Source: Liolophura sinensis (taxonomy: Eukaryota > Mollusca > Polyplacophora > Chitonida > Chitonidae). From it: DNA of 64,000 bases. Below the pieces are notes generated by a model, which saw nothing but the letters and a program-made list of their open reading frames with translations, ran no database searches and was not told the origin of the DNA. The position numbers and the translations under genes were made by a program. Below, one piece after another: positions 11,640 to 23,025 of the stretch. How positions within the stretch are numbered: the stretch's first letter is position 1; every line of letters starts with the position of its first letter. Location: the NCBI RefSeq assembly GCF_032854445.1, contig NC_088297.1, forward strand, positions 24,003,127-24,067,126, in the 5' to 3' direction.

Positions 11640-12438
11640 TTTACTTTGGTCAGTGATTTAACTTAAAGGAGAAAAAAGTTTAAAAACATGGCACTATCGG
11701 CTGAAAGAAGCACATTTTTTCTATCTGGTGCCTGCTGCATAATTTTGCAATTCTTCCAGGTCATACATGTAAAGCCTGAAAACCGAAAGCTGGCATAAAT
11801 CGCTGCGTCCACCGCGTCCTCCATTTTAACACCCTGTAATTTATGCTGGGGTTGTGTTGCCTCTCAGCCAATAAGAGTCCTTAAAACTGCCGGCTTGTTC
11901 GTGTAACCTCGGAACCTACGTCCAATATTCCGGTTTCCCGATCGTGAAGCGGAAATCACCGAAGCAACGCGAAGTACCGGCGGTTGACAGGTCACATACA
12001 TTTTCTACCAGAAATGTACGAACTGCACTTCGGCGGTTTCCGACGGAAATTCTCCTCTTAACACAGGACTAGTTCTCAAGCAAAATGGAGTCGCTTGCAG
12101 CGGATTTTGGCGCTGAATCCATCTATAATTTTATCAACTTCAGGTACACGTTGAAATTTTTTTCATGGCACACACATGCGAGGAAATGCTCACTCTTTTA
12201 AATGGTATTTGTTTGACATTTAAGTTTTGTTCTCGTTTAAGGCTGAAGGCAGGACGAGACGAAATCATTATGACATTTACCCTACTGGCTGTCGGTTTAC
12301 TTCAGACGTGCTTTTCTTGTTCTCACGAAAAACATGTCAGCCTCAGAGATGTATCTGTTTTCTAATGAAAGTAATCTGTTTTCCTGATGTAGAAAACTAC
12401 GCTGTGTCAGCATCTAGTAATACTTTTGATTTCCTCAG
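11640..12438 (+). other. Intron upstream of the candidate tail exon
   Basis: A possible small exon near 12070-12143 (acceptor CTTAACACAG, end TCAACTTCAG|GTACAC, reading GAESIYNFINF in one frame) was considered, but its phases do not connect the candidate transmembrane exon to the tail exon. It is left uncalled. The rest shows no exon. Confidence 0.35.
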
Positions 12439-12558
12439 GTAAACCCTACAGGGGCCGAACAGAATGGTGTCTACGAGGAGATGGGAGATACCTTTGGGTT
12501 AAGGCGTACTGGTGAATACGAAAATGTAGGGGATGCTTCAGGATCAAGGGCAGTCTAA
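12439..12558 (+). CDS. Candidate last coding exon: cytoplasmic tail with YEEM and YENV
   Basis: Acceptor GATTTCCTCAG| at 12438. In phase 0 the exon encodes 39 residues ending at TAA 12556-12558. It reads VNPTGAEQNGVYEEMGDTFG and then LRRTGEYENVGDASGSRAV. The tail is acidic, with two tyrosine motifs 16 residues apart. YEEM fits the YxxM pattern bound by PI3K p85 SH2 domains, and YENV fits YxN, bound by Grb2 SH2; the pair is also ITAM-like, as used by Draper/MEGF-type engulfment receptors. The composition and place, downstream of EGF and TM exons on the same strand, suggest the end of the same gene. The linking exon was not found, and no canonical AATAAA follows closely. Confidence 0.5.
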   Translation, partial: VNPTGAEQNGVYEEMGDTFGLRRTGEYENVGDASGSRAV

Positions 12559-12609
12559 TTCAGTATGGCTTAATAACGCGCTGTACAACGCTATTTAATA
12601 CAGAGATCA

Positions 12610-13265
12610 CCTGAATAACGACAACCATACAAACTGTAACATACACATAGTGTATGTATCATGGGGCAGATGTAACGATATTTCTCTGTTATAACACACC
12701 AGTGTGTACATCTGTAACAAGAAGTCTCTGTTAAAGCACATCAATGTGTACATATGAAAGGGCATCTGTCTGCTGGGAGATACCAGTGAGTACATCTTTA
12801 ACAATTTTTTTCTGTTAGAATACACCAATGTGCACGTATGTAACATATTTCTCTGTTAAAACACAAAAGCGTGTGCATGTGAGCAAACTTCTGTCTGTTA
12901 TACCGCACAATTGTTTCTAAAGTTCGCAGGTTTCTTTTTACTAAAGCACATAAGTGTGTACATATGTGACGATTTCTGTTTTCTACAGCACACAAGTGTC
13001 TACATATGTGAGGATTTCTGTTTGCTAAAGCACACACATGTGTACACATGTGACGATATATATTTGCTAAAGCAAACACATGTGTACATATGCAACCGCT
13101 AAGGAACACAGTTGTGTACATATGTGCCAATTTTTGTTTTCTACAGCACACAAGTGTGTACATATGTGATGTGCACAGGAGTGTAAATATGTGACTGTAT
13201 CTATTTGCTGAAGCACACGCGTGTGTACATATGTGACGATTTCTGTCTGGTATAACAAAGAATTA
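12610..13265 (+). repeat. Degenerate ~55-bp minisatellite, about 12 units
   Basis: Units carry a CACACAAGTGTGTACATATGTG core and an ATTTCTGTTTGCTAAAG spacer. Divergence is high in the first third (12.6-12.9 kb) and lower later. The core is a near-palindrome (CACA..TGTG). Open frames on both strands here are repeat artefacts. Confidence 0.75.
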
Positions 13266-15150
13266 CTTACGTGCGCGACGATTTCTGTTTATTAGAACAT
13301 TTCAGAATATTCATGTAATGACTTTTGTCTGTACCAAAACGCAAGTGAATAAAGTATTGACCTATACATGTATACTTTCGGCAGCACTCCTTCTCTACTT
13401 TCTACAGTTAAAGCGTAGGACAGCAACTTACTAATGTTTATGTCCACTGAAAGACTACCATACAAAGTGTCTTCAACCGGCATTAAATATTTGTTTTAGG
13501 TTTTTATAACCCAGTAAAGGTTTAGTGAAACTTTGTCTGGACACAACTTCAGCACGTCTCCGTTATTGAGAGACAGGCAACGTAACGTTTACTCTAGCTC
13601 TCTAAAGTCGAAGGTATTTTCCGTATAATAGTCTAAACAGTTGCATATGGCAGATAAAAGTTGTGGACTTAGGCGATGAAGGCCTAAGTGATCAACACAG
13701 TTTTCTTCGCAATTGAAAGAACATTTCTTCCATTGCTTGAACAGTTGATGCAGTTCGCCTACTATATTATTTACAAGCAGCTCCTGCGTCCCTCTTTAAA
13801 TAGTCTATCTTCAGATGCACGACCGGTTGTACTCCTGGTTCAGGTCGTAGCCTTAGGAGGGACTGTGCTTGTGATTTTGACACTTACTAAAGGTTACAAA
13901 AACTACCATTAGATTGTTGTACAACTAGATTCATGCCGAATTCTGAAACAAATGGAAATCGATCTAAGTACCACTGAGACTTATCTGGGCATTTCGACTG
14001 TCGCTGCATTTTATGCTTCAATTTTTCATCGGTGGCTTCTAAGATGAGAGGAGTGCTGACATTGTCATCGCGGACGTCAAATAAAGCACCTCGACTTGAA
14101 CACCGCGGTTTGATAATTTTACTGTATTTTATAAAAGAAAACAGTAAAGAAAACATCCCTTGTATGACAGAAAGACAAAGGAGCAAAACTTAAATTCTTC
14201 ATCTGTAATAACTTAATAAGATTATTAGTTTTAAGTAATTTTAAACGTTGTCCAGTGAATTGCCGTCTTCTCATTCCCATAAACCTTCGGCTTCACTTAT
14301 GACTTTTGCACTGAGTGATATTTGTTATTTAGAAACTGCTTACTATACGCGAAAATCAACGACAAAAATGTATTTGGGGACATGAATGCGGTTTGCACCC
14401 AGACAGTATGCAGCTGTCTGACATAGTTTGTGATACCGAATATTACACGGCTTGTAAATCAGCTGCTTTGACGTCTGTGGTGCAGACGTTACAGACTTGT
14501 CCCACAATACTGTGTGAAACGGCCCTTCGGCTAAACGTAACTAAATGGTTGTAACCCATTTTAAAATCATGTTTCATGCAGTAGTTCTGTGTTATCATGT
14601 CACTTCATGGTATGAATGGGTAAAGGCTACGTCACCACTTAGTCCACGCAATTTGATAGCAACGTGCTTGATTGGATAAAATTCTCAAGATGCCTGCCTC
14701 GACTCACACCAGCCGTTTGTACAGTATTGTTATCTTGTTCTACATGTTATTCGGTCAAATCTCATTAAAGTAAAAAAGTATGATACTTTTTAGAAAGCTT
14801 GGGTGTCCTGCTTTCGATTGAAATATGTTTTAGCCAGGTGCTGCCTTGTCCTTTAAAATGGTCTCGCACAAAGGTCTCCTCTAACTCACAAATAATGATT
14901 TATGTCCAACATGGTGGTAATGCACTTTCCTTCATACACGATTCTTTGTGGTTAAGCTTTAGAATACTAAAGAATATCTACCAATGCTAAATAATTTGCT
15001 AAGGAAATCCCACACGTGGGACAATGCACTGAAAACCATAAGAAGAAATCATAGTTTGAGTTTTTAAAGTGTTATGTACATTCCCCGACATGTTCCTTGT
15101 ACAACTAATCCCAACTTTCCGACAAGCTTTGTGTGTCATTCTTGGTTTGG
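13266..15150. other. No supported gene
   Basis: About 1.9 kb of AT-rich DNA without convincing exons or repeats. The short open frame at 13688-13912 encodes a hydrophobic-looking peptide but has no flanking support. Confidence 0.4.
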
Positions 15151-15154
15151 TCGG

Positions 15155-15486
15155 ACCGGCCCCGCTACCACAGTTGGTAGAGCGTCCGGTAGATCCACGA
15201 TCAAACCTGAATCGAGTCATAGCTAAAACTTTAAAAGAGGAATTGCAGCTTTATCCCTTGACGTTCAGCATGAAGGGGATCAACGACTGGTTGACCCGTA
15301 TCAGTATAATGGCTCGGGCAGGTCGGCTTACTTGCCTTCGGTAGGTCGTCTCAGTGAAGCAGCACTAAATAAAAAAAGCGGTGTGAATCCGTCCTGCAAC
15401 AAGGAGGCACATTACATACACTGTAAGGACTCTTTCGTTGTCAACGGGGTTAAACTCCAAGCACTCACTCACTCACTCACTCACAC
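15155..15486 (+). mobile_element. tRNA-derived SINE (family 2) with (ACTC)n tail
   Basis: The head GCTACCACAGTTGGTAGAGC resembles a tRNA A box and ATCAAACCTG a degenerate B box. The body has GTATAATGGCTCGGGCAGG and a GTAGGTCGTCTCAGTGAAGC block, ending in a tail of five ACTC units. A second copy lies on the minus strand at 33045-33297. Confidence 0.75.
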
Positions 15487-16625
15487 ATTTGGCCGTGAGT
15501 TCTTCCACCACTTTTTGTGTTAGCCTTGGTATTGTCCTACTGAATTGGTGTCACACCGTATGCATAAAAACTTATGCAGACAGGAACCAATCAAGTAGGT
15601 ACTATTGTGTATATACAGCTTGTTTCTTAGATAAAATCATTTAATCTGTTGATGGTGATACGTTACACCGACAATGTCGGTGTTAAATACACTATTTTGT
15701 AAGTAAACCTGTCTTATAATTTTCTATCTCATTTACAAAAACAGTTTAACTAAAACCCAAGGCGAGGTCACCTGAGAAGAAGCTCTTTTTTACTGCTTAC
15801 TGAGATAATGTGCCAACTGTCACATTTTCATCGCTGCTCTGCTTTAACTCTTCGTGCCGTAGATGTTTTAAATTACATGTTTGGAGAAATTCCTTGTAAT
15901 ACGATATAACACCAAAGCTGTCAAATTGTAAAGGGATAATGAATTTTTCACTGGAAAGTTTCATTGTCCCTGAATAAGCAACACTTCACTAGTGTATTTA
16001 TTTGGTAACAGGGAACTCCATAGATGACAAAACGCAAAGGTCACGTCTACAACCCGATGATGATTGCAATAGTTTATGTATCTTTTGATTGCATTGGCTT
16101 TCAACGGAGCAGTCAAAAATAATCCAGTTCTACAAATGTAGTCATGTTGATGGTTCCAGGAAACCTAGCGGACTCAGGACAAATCTACCGCCCATTGGCA
16201 CACACCTGACAAGCTTCCTGGTTTGAAACTTTAGCCAAAAAAGTCCTCTGGGAAAAACTTGAAAACAAAACACGTTTGTCCGGCAATTCCTGCATTTTCC
16301 CAAATTTTCTGAAACTATTAACTGTATTATTTATATAGAAATTATGGTTTGATACCTGTATTTGGTTATGTGATAATGTGTGTGTTTGACTCTTATGCTG
16401 ACAATCCTCCTGACGCATGCGCATAGGATAATCCTCCATAAATCAATATCACCTCCAGTTTTTCAAATCTATTATATCCAATCGGGGTCTGCTAGTGAAC
16501 TTTAAGTAAGGAAGTTTGTCATATTGCTGGTGATGTGCGGTAGTTTCCTCCGTCGTATTGCTGGTGGTGCGGTAGTTTCCCCAAAACACAAGTTTTACCG
16601 TGGTATTCATAATATAATACTTAGT
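15487..16625. other. No supported gene
   Basis: No exon or repeat recognised. A doublet of GTCATATTGCTGGTGATGTGCGG-like segments near 16515-16575 (GTAGTTTCC repeated 41 bp apart) is a minor direct repeat. Confidence 0.35.
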
Positions 16626-16626
16626 A

Positions 16627-16874
16627 TTTATTTATTTGATTGGTGTTTCACGCCGTACTCAAGAATATTTCACTTATACGACGGCGGCCAGCATTATGGT
16701 GGGAGGAAACCGGGCAGAGCCCGAGGAAAAAACACGACCATCCGCATGTTTTTGACAGACATTCCCACATACGGCCGGAGAGGAAACCAGCATGAACAGT
16801 GACCGCATTGGTGAGAGATCACTGGGTCATTACGTTGCGCTAGCGCGCTAACCAACCCACCCACGGAGGCCCCT
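16627..16874 (-). mobile_element. tRNA-derived SINE (family 1)
   Basis: Reverse-oriented: on the minus strand the element starts with a tRNA-like head (CCTCCGTGGG.. box A; the B box is largely lost), continues through the CCACCATAATGCTG body, and ends in an AAATAAATAAAT tail. Direct repeats AATACTTAGTA (16616-16626) and AATACTCAGTA (16875-16885), one mismatch, mark the insertion. Confidence 0.85.
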
Positions 16875-16885
16875 AATACTCAGTA

Positions 16886-17685
16886 CAGCATTAAACTATT
16901 AACTGAATCTTTAAAGAGCGAGAGGTATTAAATTTATCCCAAGTTTGTTAGGACTGTTTTATGATAATAGTAAGCTGACACAACCACTAAACTATTACAG
17001 GCTTTATTTGGTCGTCTGTGTTTGGACGAAATCAGATCTTAGCCTTTCACCATGTAGAGTAAATAAACTGATCTGCAAGTCACTGTATATACAGTCGTCA
17101 ACGTCATCATAACAAACACGATATTTAGATTGAGAACAAAACACATGTGTTTAGTTACTTTGAAAGATACAATAGGCAACAGCAATTTTTCTGGTTTGCT
17201 TGGGTACCGTACCCTATAAATCGACTTTTAATCTCGAAATATTCCGAGGCCATATAATACACCATGCTAGAGATACCGGCCATGCGATATTGCGTCACCC
17301 GTACTCCAACCGGATACATCTAAAAACATATCAGGGTTCATGTGACGTCTGCGGAGAGGGGTTATAGATAAGGCTTATTTTCGGTTGGCTAGAACTGATG
17401 CTGTAAAAGACCGATCTTGAGATTTTCTCAATGTCGCTTTAGCTTACTGTGTATCTACATACAGGCTGTGTGACATACAAAATTAAAAGGGTGCGTTTTT
17501 AAAACTTCCTGTAGGATACTTTAGCTATGCATATACAGATTCGGTGAACAGTAATTTCTTTTATTTTAATTGTTTGTACTTATTTGCCAACACGTTCATA
17601 AGCAATGTGCCCATCAATAGTTGCGAAATACAAGACATTTACAAGTCTACACATACTGCGTGCACAAGCACTGGAACATGAGAAT
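16886..17685. other. No supported gene
   Basis: Upstream of the minisatellite and first exon at 18.58 kb. No exon or repeat recognised. Confidence 0.35.
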
Positions 17686-17689
17686 TTCT

Positions 17690-18575
17690 CTCTCTCTCTC
17701 CCAGTCTGTCACTTTTCCTCCCTACATCTGTAACACGACAACACAGATGCGATAAAGTTCTGTCAGTTTTCGTTTTTCCGCCTGGAACACGACAACATCT
17801 ATCAGAACGACCGAGCTCCATCAGTTTTCTCTCTCGCCGCCTGTAAAACAACAAAACAGATCAGGACGATCCAGCTCTGTCAGTTTTCCTCTCCCCGATT
17901 GTAACACTACAACACAGATGAGGTCGATCCTGCTCTGGTAGTTTTCCTCTCACCGTCTGCAGGAAGACAACACCCATCAGAGCGACCCAGCTCTGTCAGT
18001 TTCCCTCTGTCCAACTGTAACACCGCAACACAGATCAGAACGACCCAGCTCTGTCAGTTTCCCTCTGTCCAACTGTAACACCGCAACACCCATCAGAACG
18101 ACCCAACTCTGTCAGTTTCCCTCTGTCCAACTGTAACACCGCAACACCCATCAGAACGACCCAACTCTGTCAGTTTTCCTCTCACCGTCTGTAATATTAC
18201 AACACAGATCAGGACAACCCAGGTCACTTAGTTTTCCTCTGTCCAAGCGTAACACCGCAATACCCATCAGGACGACCCAGCTCTCTCAGTTTTCCTCTGT
18301 CCAACTGTAACACCGCAACACAGATCAGAACGACCCAGCTCTCTCAGTTTTCCTCTGTCCAACTGTAACACCGCAACACCCAATCAGAACGATCCAGCTC
18401 TGTCAGTTTTCCTCTGTCCAACTGTAACACCGCAACACAGATCAGAGCGACCCAGCTCTCTCAGTTTTCCTCTGTCCAACTGTAACACCGCAACACCCAT
18501 CAGAACGACCCAGTTCTCTCAGTTTTCCTCTGTCCAACTGTAACACCGCAACACAGATCACAACGATCCACAGAG
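17690..18575 (+). repeat. ~58-bp minisatellite immediately upstream of a first exon
   Basis: About 15 units with the core CAGCTCTGTCAGTTTTCCTC, followed by TGTCCAACTGTAACACCGCA and ACACAGATCAGAACGACC. Units become more alike toward the 3' end (18.0-18.58 kb). The last unit runs directly into the 12 bases before the ATG at 18582, so the array probably forms the promoter or 5' untranslated region of that exon. The array is pyrimidine-rich. Confidence 0.85.
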
Positions 18576-18581
18576 TCCACC

Positions 18582-18645
18582 ATGTCACGTGTGTTACTCA
18601 CCCTTGTCATCCTGATACCACATGACACCAAAAGCTTTACCCAAG
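18582..18645 (+). CDS. Signal-peptide first exon (phase 1 donor)
   Basis: The ATG sits in good context (GTCCACCATGT). It encodes MSRVLLTLVILIPHDTKS, then FTQ and the first base of a Gly codon before |GTAAGCC. A short basic start, hydrophobic core and polar end form a typical signal peptide. The 64-nt length leaves phase 1, the same phase used by every EGF exon in the window, so it could serve as the first exon of an EGF receptor gene. No downstream EGF exon is seen before 48 kb. Confidence 0.6.
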
Positions 18646-18983
18646 GTAAGCCTTAACAGCCTCATCGGTGCACGGTCAATACCATGTCTCCAGATTTTTG
18701 AATCACTGGAAATTAGAACAACCATAATGATCTATTTTGAAGACAGGAAAACCTTATAAACCGAACTATATCTTTCTTGTTATAGACCCAGAAAACCTAA
18801 GTGACGCTGTTGTTTGTTGTTATTGCAATTACTACTAAATTAGGCGATTTGTAGGTGTAGATCTAAGATACAAATGTAGATAAATCATATTTAAATGATG
18901 AATGCGGTATTCGTACGTGCCTAGGAAGAAAACGCAAAGGTTACATGGGAGAGCTAAGGTAGCACGTGACAAAAAGCCTGTTT

Positions 18984-19250
18984 ATTTATTTATTTATTTG
19001 ATTGGTGTTTTACGCCGTACTCAAGAATATTTCACTTATACGACGGCGGCCAGCATTATGGTGGGAGGAAACCGAGCACAGCCCGGGGGAAACCCACGAC
19101 CATCCGCAGGTTGCTGACAGACGTTCCCACTTATGGCCGGAGAGGAAGCCAGCATGAGCTGGACTTGAACTCACAGCGACCGCATTGGTAAGAAGCTACT
19201 GGGTCATTACGCTGCTCTAGCGCGCTAAGCGACTGAGCCATGGAGGCCCC
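18984..19250 (-). mobile_element. tRNA-derived SINE (family 1), target duplication exact
   Basis: Full length, minus orientation, with the tRNA-like head at the right (GGCCTCCATGGCTCAGTCGC on the minus strand, box A; GAGTTCAAGTCC, box B) and a TAAATAAATAAA tail at the left. Exact direct repeat CAAAAAGCCTGTTT at 18970-18983 and 19250-19263 (sharing a C with the element end). Exact duplication implies a fairly recent insertion. Confidence 0.9.
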
Positions 19251-19759
19251 AAAAAGCCTGTTTCATGTTAGTTATAGGGAGAAAATGAAGCAAACACCTG
19301 TAGAAAAGCAATAAAAGATCATTTATTCCATATCATATATCATTTTTTTTATAGTTGTCTCAGACGGTTTAAGTTCAGGTCAGTCGCCCTTGATGAGTAT
19401 AGTCGCATGTTGTGGTAAAATTATTCTTGTGTTTACATGTAGCGGTACCGTAAATAATAATTTTTGGTGTAGAGCTATAACAACAAACTTCATATTAACT
19501 TCAGATGACAGCTGGCATGGAACTGTGTCTACAAATACCGCAAACGTTTTCACACATTTTTTGTTATGAAAGAAATTCCACAAATATCAGTGATTTTCTA
19601 AGATCTTCTCGAGAGCATATTTTCCAAAAGTTTTCCGAACGTCTAAAATCCAGTAAAGCACGCACTGTGTTTGAATGACTACATAAGGTAGTTTATCATA
19701 GATGATTTTGCAATACATAGCTGTTTTCAAAATGATGCCTGGGCTGTTTAAGAAAACAT

Positions 19760-22010
19760 AATGACTGAAGATCGTTTTGTTGACAATTTTGAGAGAGGTC
19801 TTGAATGGCGCTGACTATGTCACATGGTGTTGTGTACAATTTTGTGAGGAGTCTGAAATGGCACTGACTATGTCACATCGAGTTGTGTACAATGTTGTGA
19901 GTGGTCTTGAATGGCGCTGACTATGTCACATGGTGTTGTGTACAATGTTGTGAGTGGTCTTGAATGGCACTGACTATGTCACATCGTGTTGTGTACAATT
20001 TTGTGAGTGGTCTTGAATGGCACTGACTATGTCACATCGAGTTGTGTACAGTTCTCTGAGGGGTCTGGAATGGCATTGAATATGTCACATCGCGTTTGTT
20101 TACAATTGTGCATGGCGCCTGGATTGGCAATGGCTATGTCACATCGTGTTGTGTGCAATTTTGTGAGGCGCCTGGAATGACACTGGCTATGTCACATCGT
20201 CTTGTGTACAATTTTGCGAGGACCCTTAATTGAAAATGGCTATGTCACATCGTGTCGTGTACAATTTTGCATGGCGCCTGGAAGGGCACTGACTATGTCA
20301 CATCGAGTTTGTGTACAATTTTGCGAGACGCCTTGAATGACACTGGCTATGTCACATCAAGTTTGTGTACAGTTTTGCGAGGCGCCTTGAATGACACTGG
20401 CTATGTCACATCGAGTTTGTGTACAATTTTGCGAGGCGCCTTGAATGACACTGGCTATTTCACATCGTGTTGTATACAATTGTGCATGGCACCTTGAATG
20501 ACACTGGCTATATCACATAGAGTTTGTGTACAATTTTGCGAAGCGCCTTGAATGACACTGGCTATGTCACATCGTTTTGTATACAATTGTGCATGGCGCC
20601 TTGAATGACACTGGCTATGTCACATCGTGTTGTATACATTTGTGCATGGCGCCTTGAATGACACTGGCTATGTCACATCGAGTTTGTGTATAATTTTGCG
20701 AGGCGCCTAGAATGACACTGGCTATGTCACATCGTGTTGTGTACAATTGTGCATGGCGCCTAGAATGACACTGGCTATGTCACATCGTGTTGTATACAAT
20801 TGTGCATTGCACCTTGAATGACACTGGCTATGTCACATCGAGTTTGTGTACAATTTTGCGAGGCGCCTTAAATGACACTGGCTATGTCACATCGTTTTGT
20901 ATACAATTGTGCATGGCGCCTTGAATGACACTGGCTATGTCACATCGTGTTGTATACATTTGTGCATGGCGCCTTGAATGACACTGGCTATGTCACATCG
21001 AGTTTGTGTATAATTTTGCGAGGCGCCTAGAATGACACTGGCTATGTCACATCGTGTTGTGTACAATTGTGCATGGCGCCTAGAATGACACTGGCTATGT
21101 CACATCGTGTTGTATACAATTGTGCATGGCACCTTGAATGACACTGGCTATGTCACATCGAGTTTGTGTACAATTTTGCGAGGCGCCTTGAATGACACTG
21201 GCTATTTCACATCGTGTGGTGTACAATTTTGCGAGGCGCCTTGAATGACACTGGCTATGTCACATCGTCTTGTATACAATTTTGCGAAGTGCCTTGAATG
21301 ACACTGGCTATGTCACATCGTGTTGTATACAATTGTGCATGGCACATTGAATGACACTGGCTATGTCATATCGTGTTGTGTACATTTTTCCGAGGCGCCT
21401 TGAATGACACTGGCTATGTCACACCGTGTCGTGTACAATTTTGCGAGGCGCCTTGAATGACACTGGCTATGTCACATCGTGTGGTGTACAATTTTGCGAG
21501 GCGCCTTGAATGACACTGGCTATGTCACATCGTGTCGTGTACAATTTTGCGAGGCGCCTTGAATGACACTGGCTATGTCACATCGTGTTGTATACAATTG
21601 TGCATGGCACATTGAATGACACTGGCTATGTCATATCGTGTTGTGTACATTTTTCCGAGGCGCCTTGAATGACACTGGCTATGTCACATCGTGTCGTGTA
21701 CAATTTTGCGAGGCGCCTTGAATGGCACTGGCTATGTCACATCGTGTGGTGTACAATTTTGCGAGGCGCCTTGAATGGCACTGGCTATGTCACATCGTGT
21801 GGTGTACAATTTTGCGAGGCGCCTTGAATGACACTGGCTATGTCACATCGTGTCGTGTACAATTTTGCTAGGCGCCTTGAATGACACTGGCTATGTCACA
21901 TCATGTTTGTGACAATTTTGCCAGGCACCTAGAATGACACTGGCTATGTCACATTGTGTTGTGTACAATTTTCCGAGGCACCTTGAATGACACTGGCTAT
22001 GTCACCTCAA
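19760..22010 (+). repeat. ~53-bp satellite array, about 42 units, with higher-order repeats
   Basis: Unit core TTGAATGACACTGGCTATGT, then CACATCGTGTTGTGTACAAT and TTTGCGAGGCGCC. The two unit types differ in GTGCATGGCGCC versus GCGAGGCGCC and in TGTTGTATAC versus AGTTTGTGTA. A multi-unit block at about 20570-20810 is repeated at about 20890-21125 (about 320 bp period), and another at 21300-21440 recurs at 21570-21710. The edges (19.76-20.2 kb) are more diverged than the centre, as expected from unequal exchange. No coding potential is inferred. Confidence 0.9.
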
Positions 22011-22344
22011 TGTATAATCTACTATCACACTTCCCCAGATTATTTGCAAACTTTGGTCAATTCAGATTTACTTTTCCGCATAAATAATCATAGACTGAGC
22101 CACTGCTTATAATCCTGCACACCCATACATGCTCATGTAGTAACCTATATAGAGTACAACCGACTGAACGGCCATTAGCTAAAAGATCTAACGCCGTTGC
22201 ACTAAAATTTCATGCAACACCGTTACAAAAGATCAACCATACAATGTAACGCTCCGCGCTTTGTCGATTCTTTCTGAAGAATTAACTGTTGCTCGTCCGT
22301 TCTCCAATACATAATATATTTCCAATCATACATGCATATCCATG

Positions 22345-22660
22345 GTCGTGGGTTTCCTTGCAGGTAGGTGTGGTAGTGAGCTTCCCTGCGGATTGGTGCA
22401 TGTGTGTTTCCCTGCAGATGGGTGTGGATATCCCTGCGGGTGGCCGTGAGTTTCCCTGCGAACTGGTGTGAGTTTCCTTGCGGATTGGCTTGGGTTTTCC
22501 TGTTGATGATTGTGAGTGTCGTTGTGGATGGTCGTGGGTTTCCCTGCGGGTGGTTGTGAGTTTTCCTGTGGGGGGTCGTGAGTTTTCCGGCCTTTTAGTA
22601 TGGGTTTTCTTTTGGTGTTTCCTTGCAGATGTGCGTGGGTTTCTTTGGGGATTCCCTGCT
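22345..22660 (-). repeat. ~25-bp minisatellite next to an exon fragment
   Basis: About a dozen imperfect units of GTGAGTTTCCCTGCGGATTG type (plus strand). On the minus strand it directly follows the coding-like segment ending near 22665, so it may have grown from, or interrupted, that exon. Open frames through it on both strands are repeat artefacts. Confidence 0.7.
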
Positions 22661-22664
22661 TGGT

Positions 22665-22901
22665 TGCCGCACCGTCCCACGACAATGTCCTCCCAGTCCT
22701 CATTGTCTGCCTGTCGTATGGTCAGCGTGGCAATCCTCTTTCCGGTGTTAGCATCAATGGCGAAGAGGCGGGACTGGCCGCCGGAATCGTTGTGAGTGTA
22801 GAGGATGCCAGGGTGGCGCCTGCTGGCCGCCAGTCCGGACGCCTCCGTGACGCTGAAGGATTTTACGGCGCCAACGTTTACAGCCGAGTGAAATAATGAC
22901 G
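22665..22901 (-). pseudogene. Exon fragment of an unnamed beta-propeller-like protein
   Basis: On the minus strand an acceptor TTTGTTTTTATCCAG| (exon begins at 22901, phase 1) opens a frame reading SFSVTEASGLAASRRHPGIL, YTHNDSGGQSRLFAIDANTG and QADNEDWEDIVVGRCGN. The ASGLAASRRHPGxLYTHNDSG ... LFAIDA ... DWEDI pattern recalls secreted beta-propeller-like proteins known from bacteria and marine invertebrates; the family name is not recalled with certainty. No donor is seen where expected: the frame runs into the 22.35-22.66 kb minisatellite, and no partner exons were found, so this is probably a stranded fragment. Confidence 0.55.
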
Positions 22902-23025
22902 CTGGATAAAAACAAATGGATGATTATGGTTTCACATGAAGTAGGCAAAGTTTCAGTCAAGTCTTGACGATAGTGAAAGAGAAGCTCGTAAATACTGGCG
23001 AATATTACTGGCCGATGGGCTTTGC

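Noticed and set aside
11466-11666. Cysteine-rich ORF (66 codons)
   Set aside because: Translation of a TGTC microsatellite.
12070-12143. Middle cytoplasmic exon (GAESIYNFINF)
   Set aside because: No choice of acceptor gives phases that join the TM exon to the tail exon without a stop.
19760-22010. CRISPR-like array of regular repeats
   Set aside because: Units are contiguous with no unique spacers, and the host is eukaryotic; it is a satellite.
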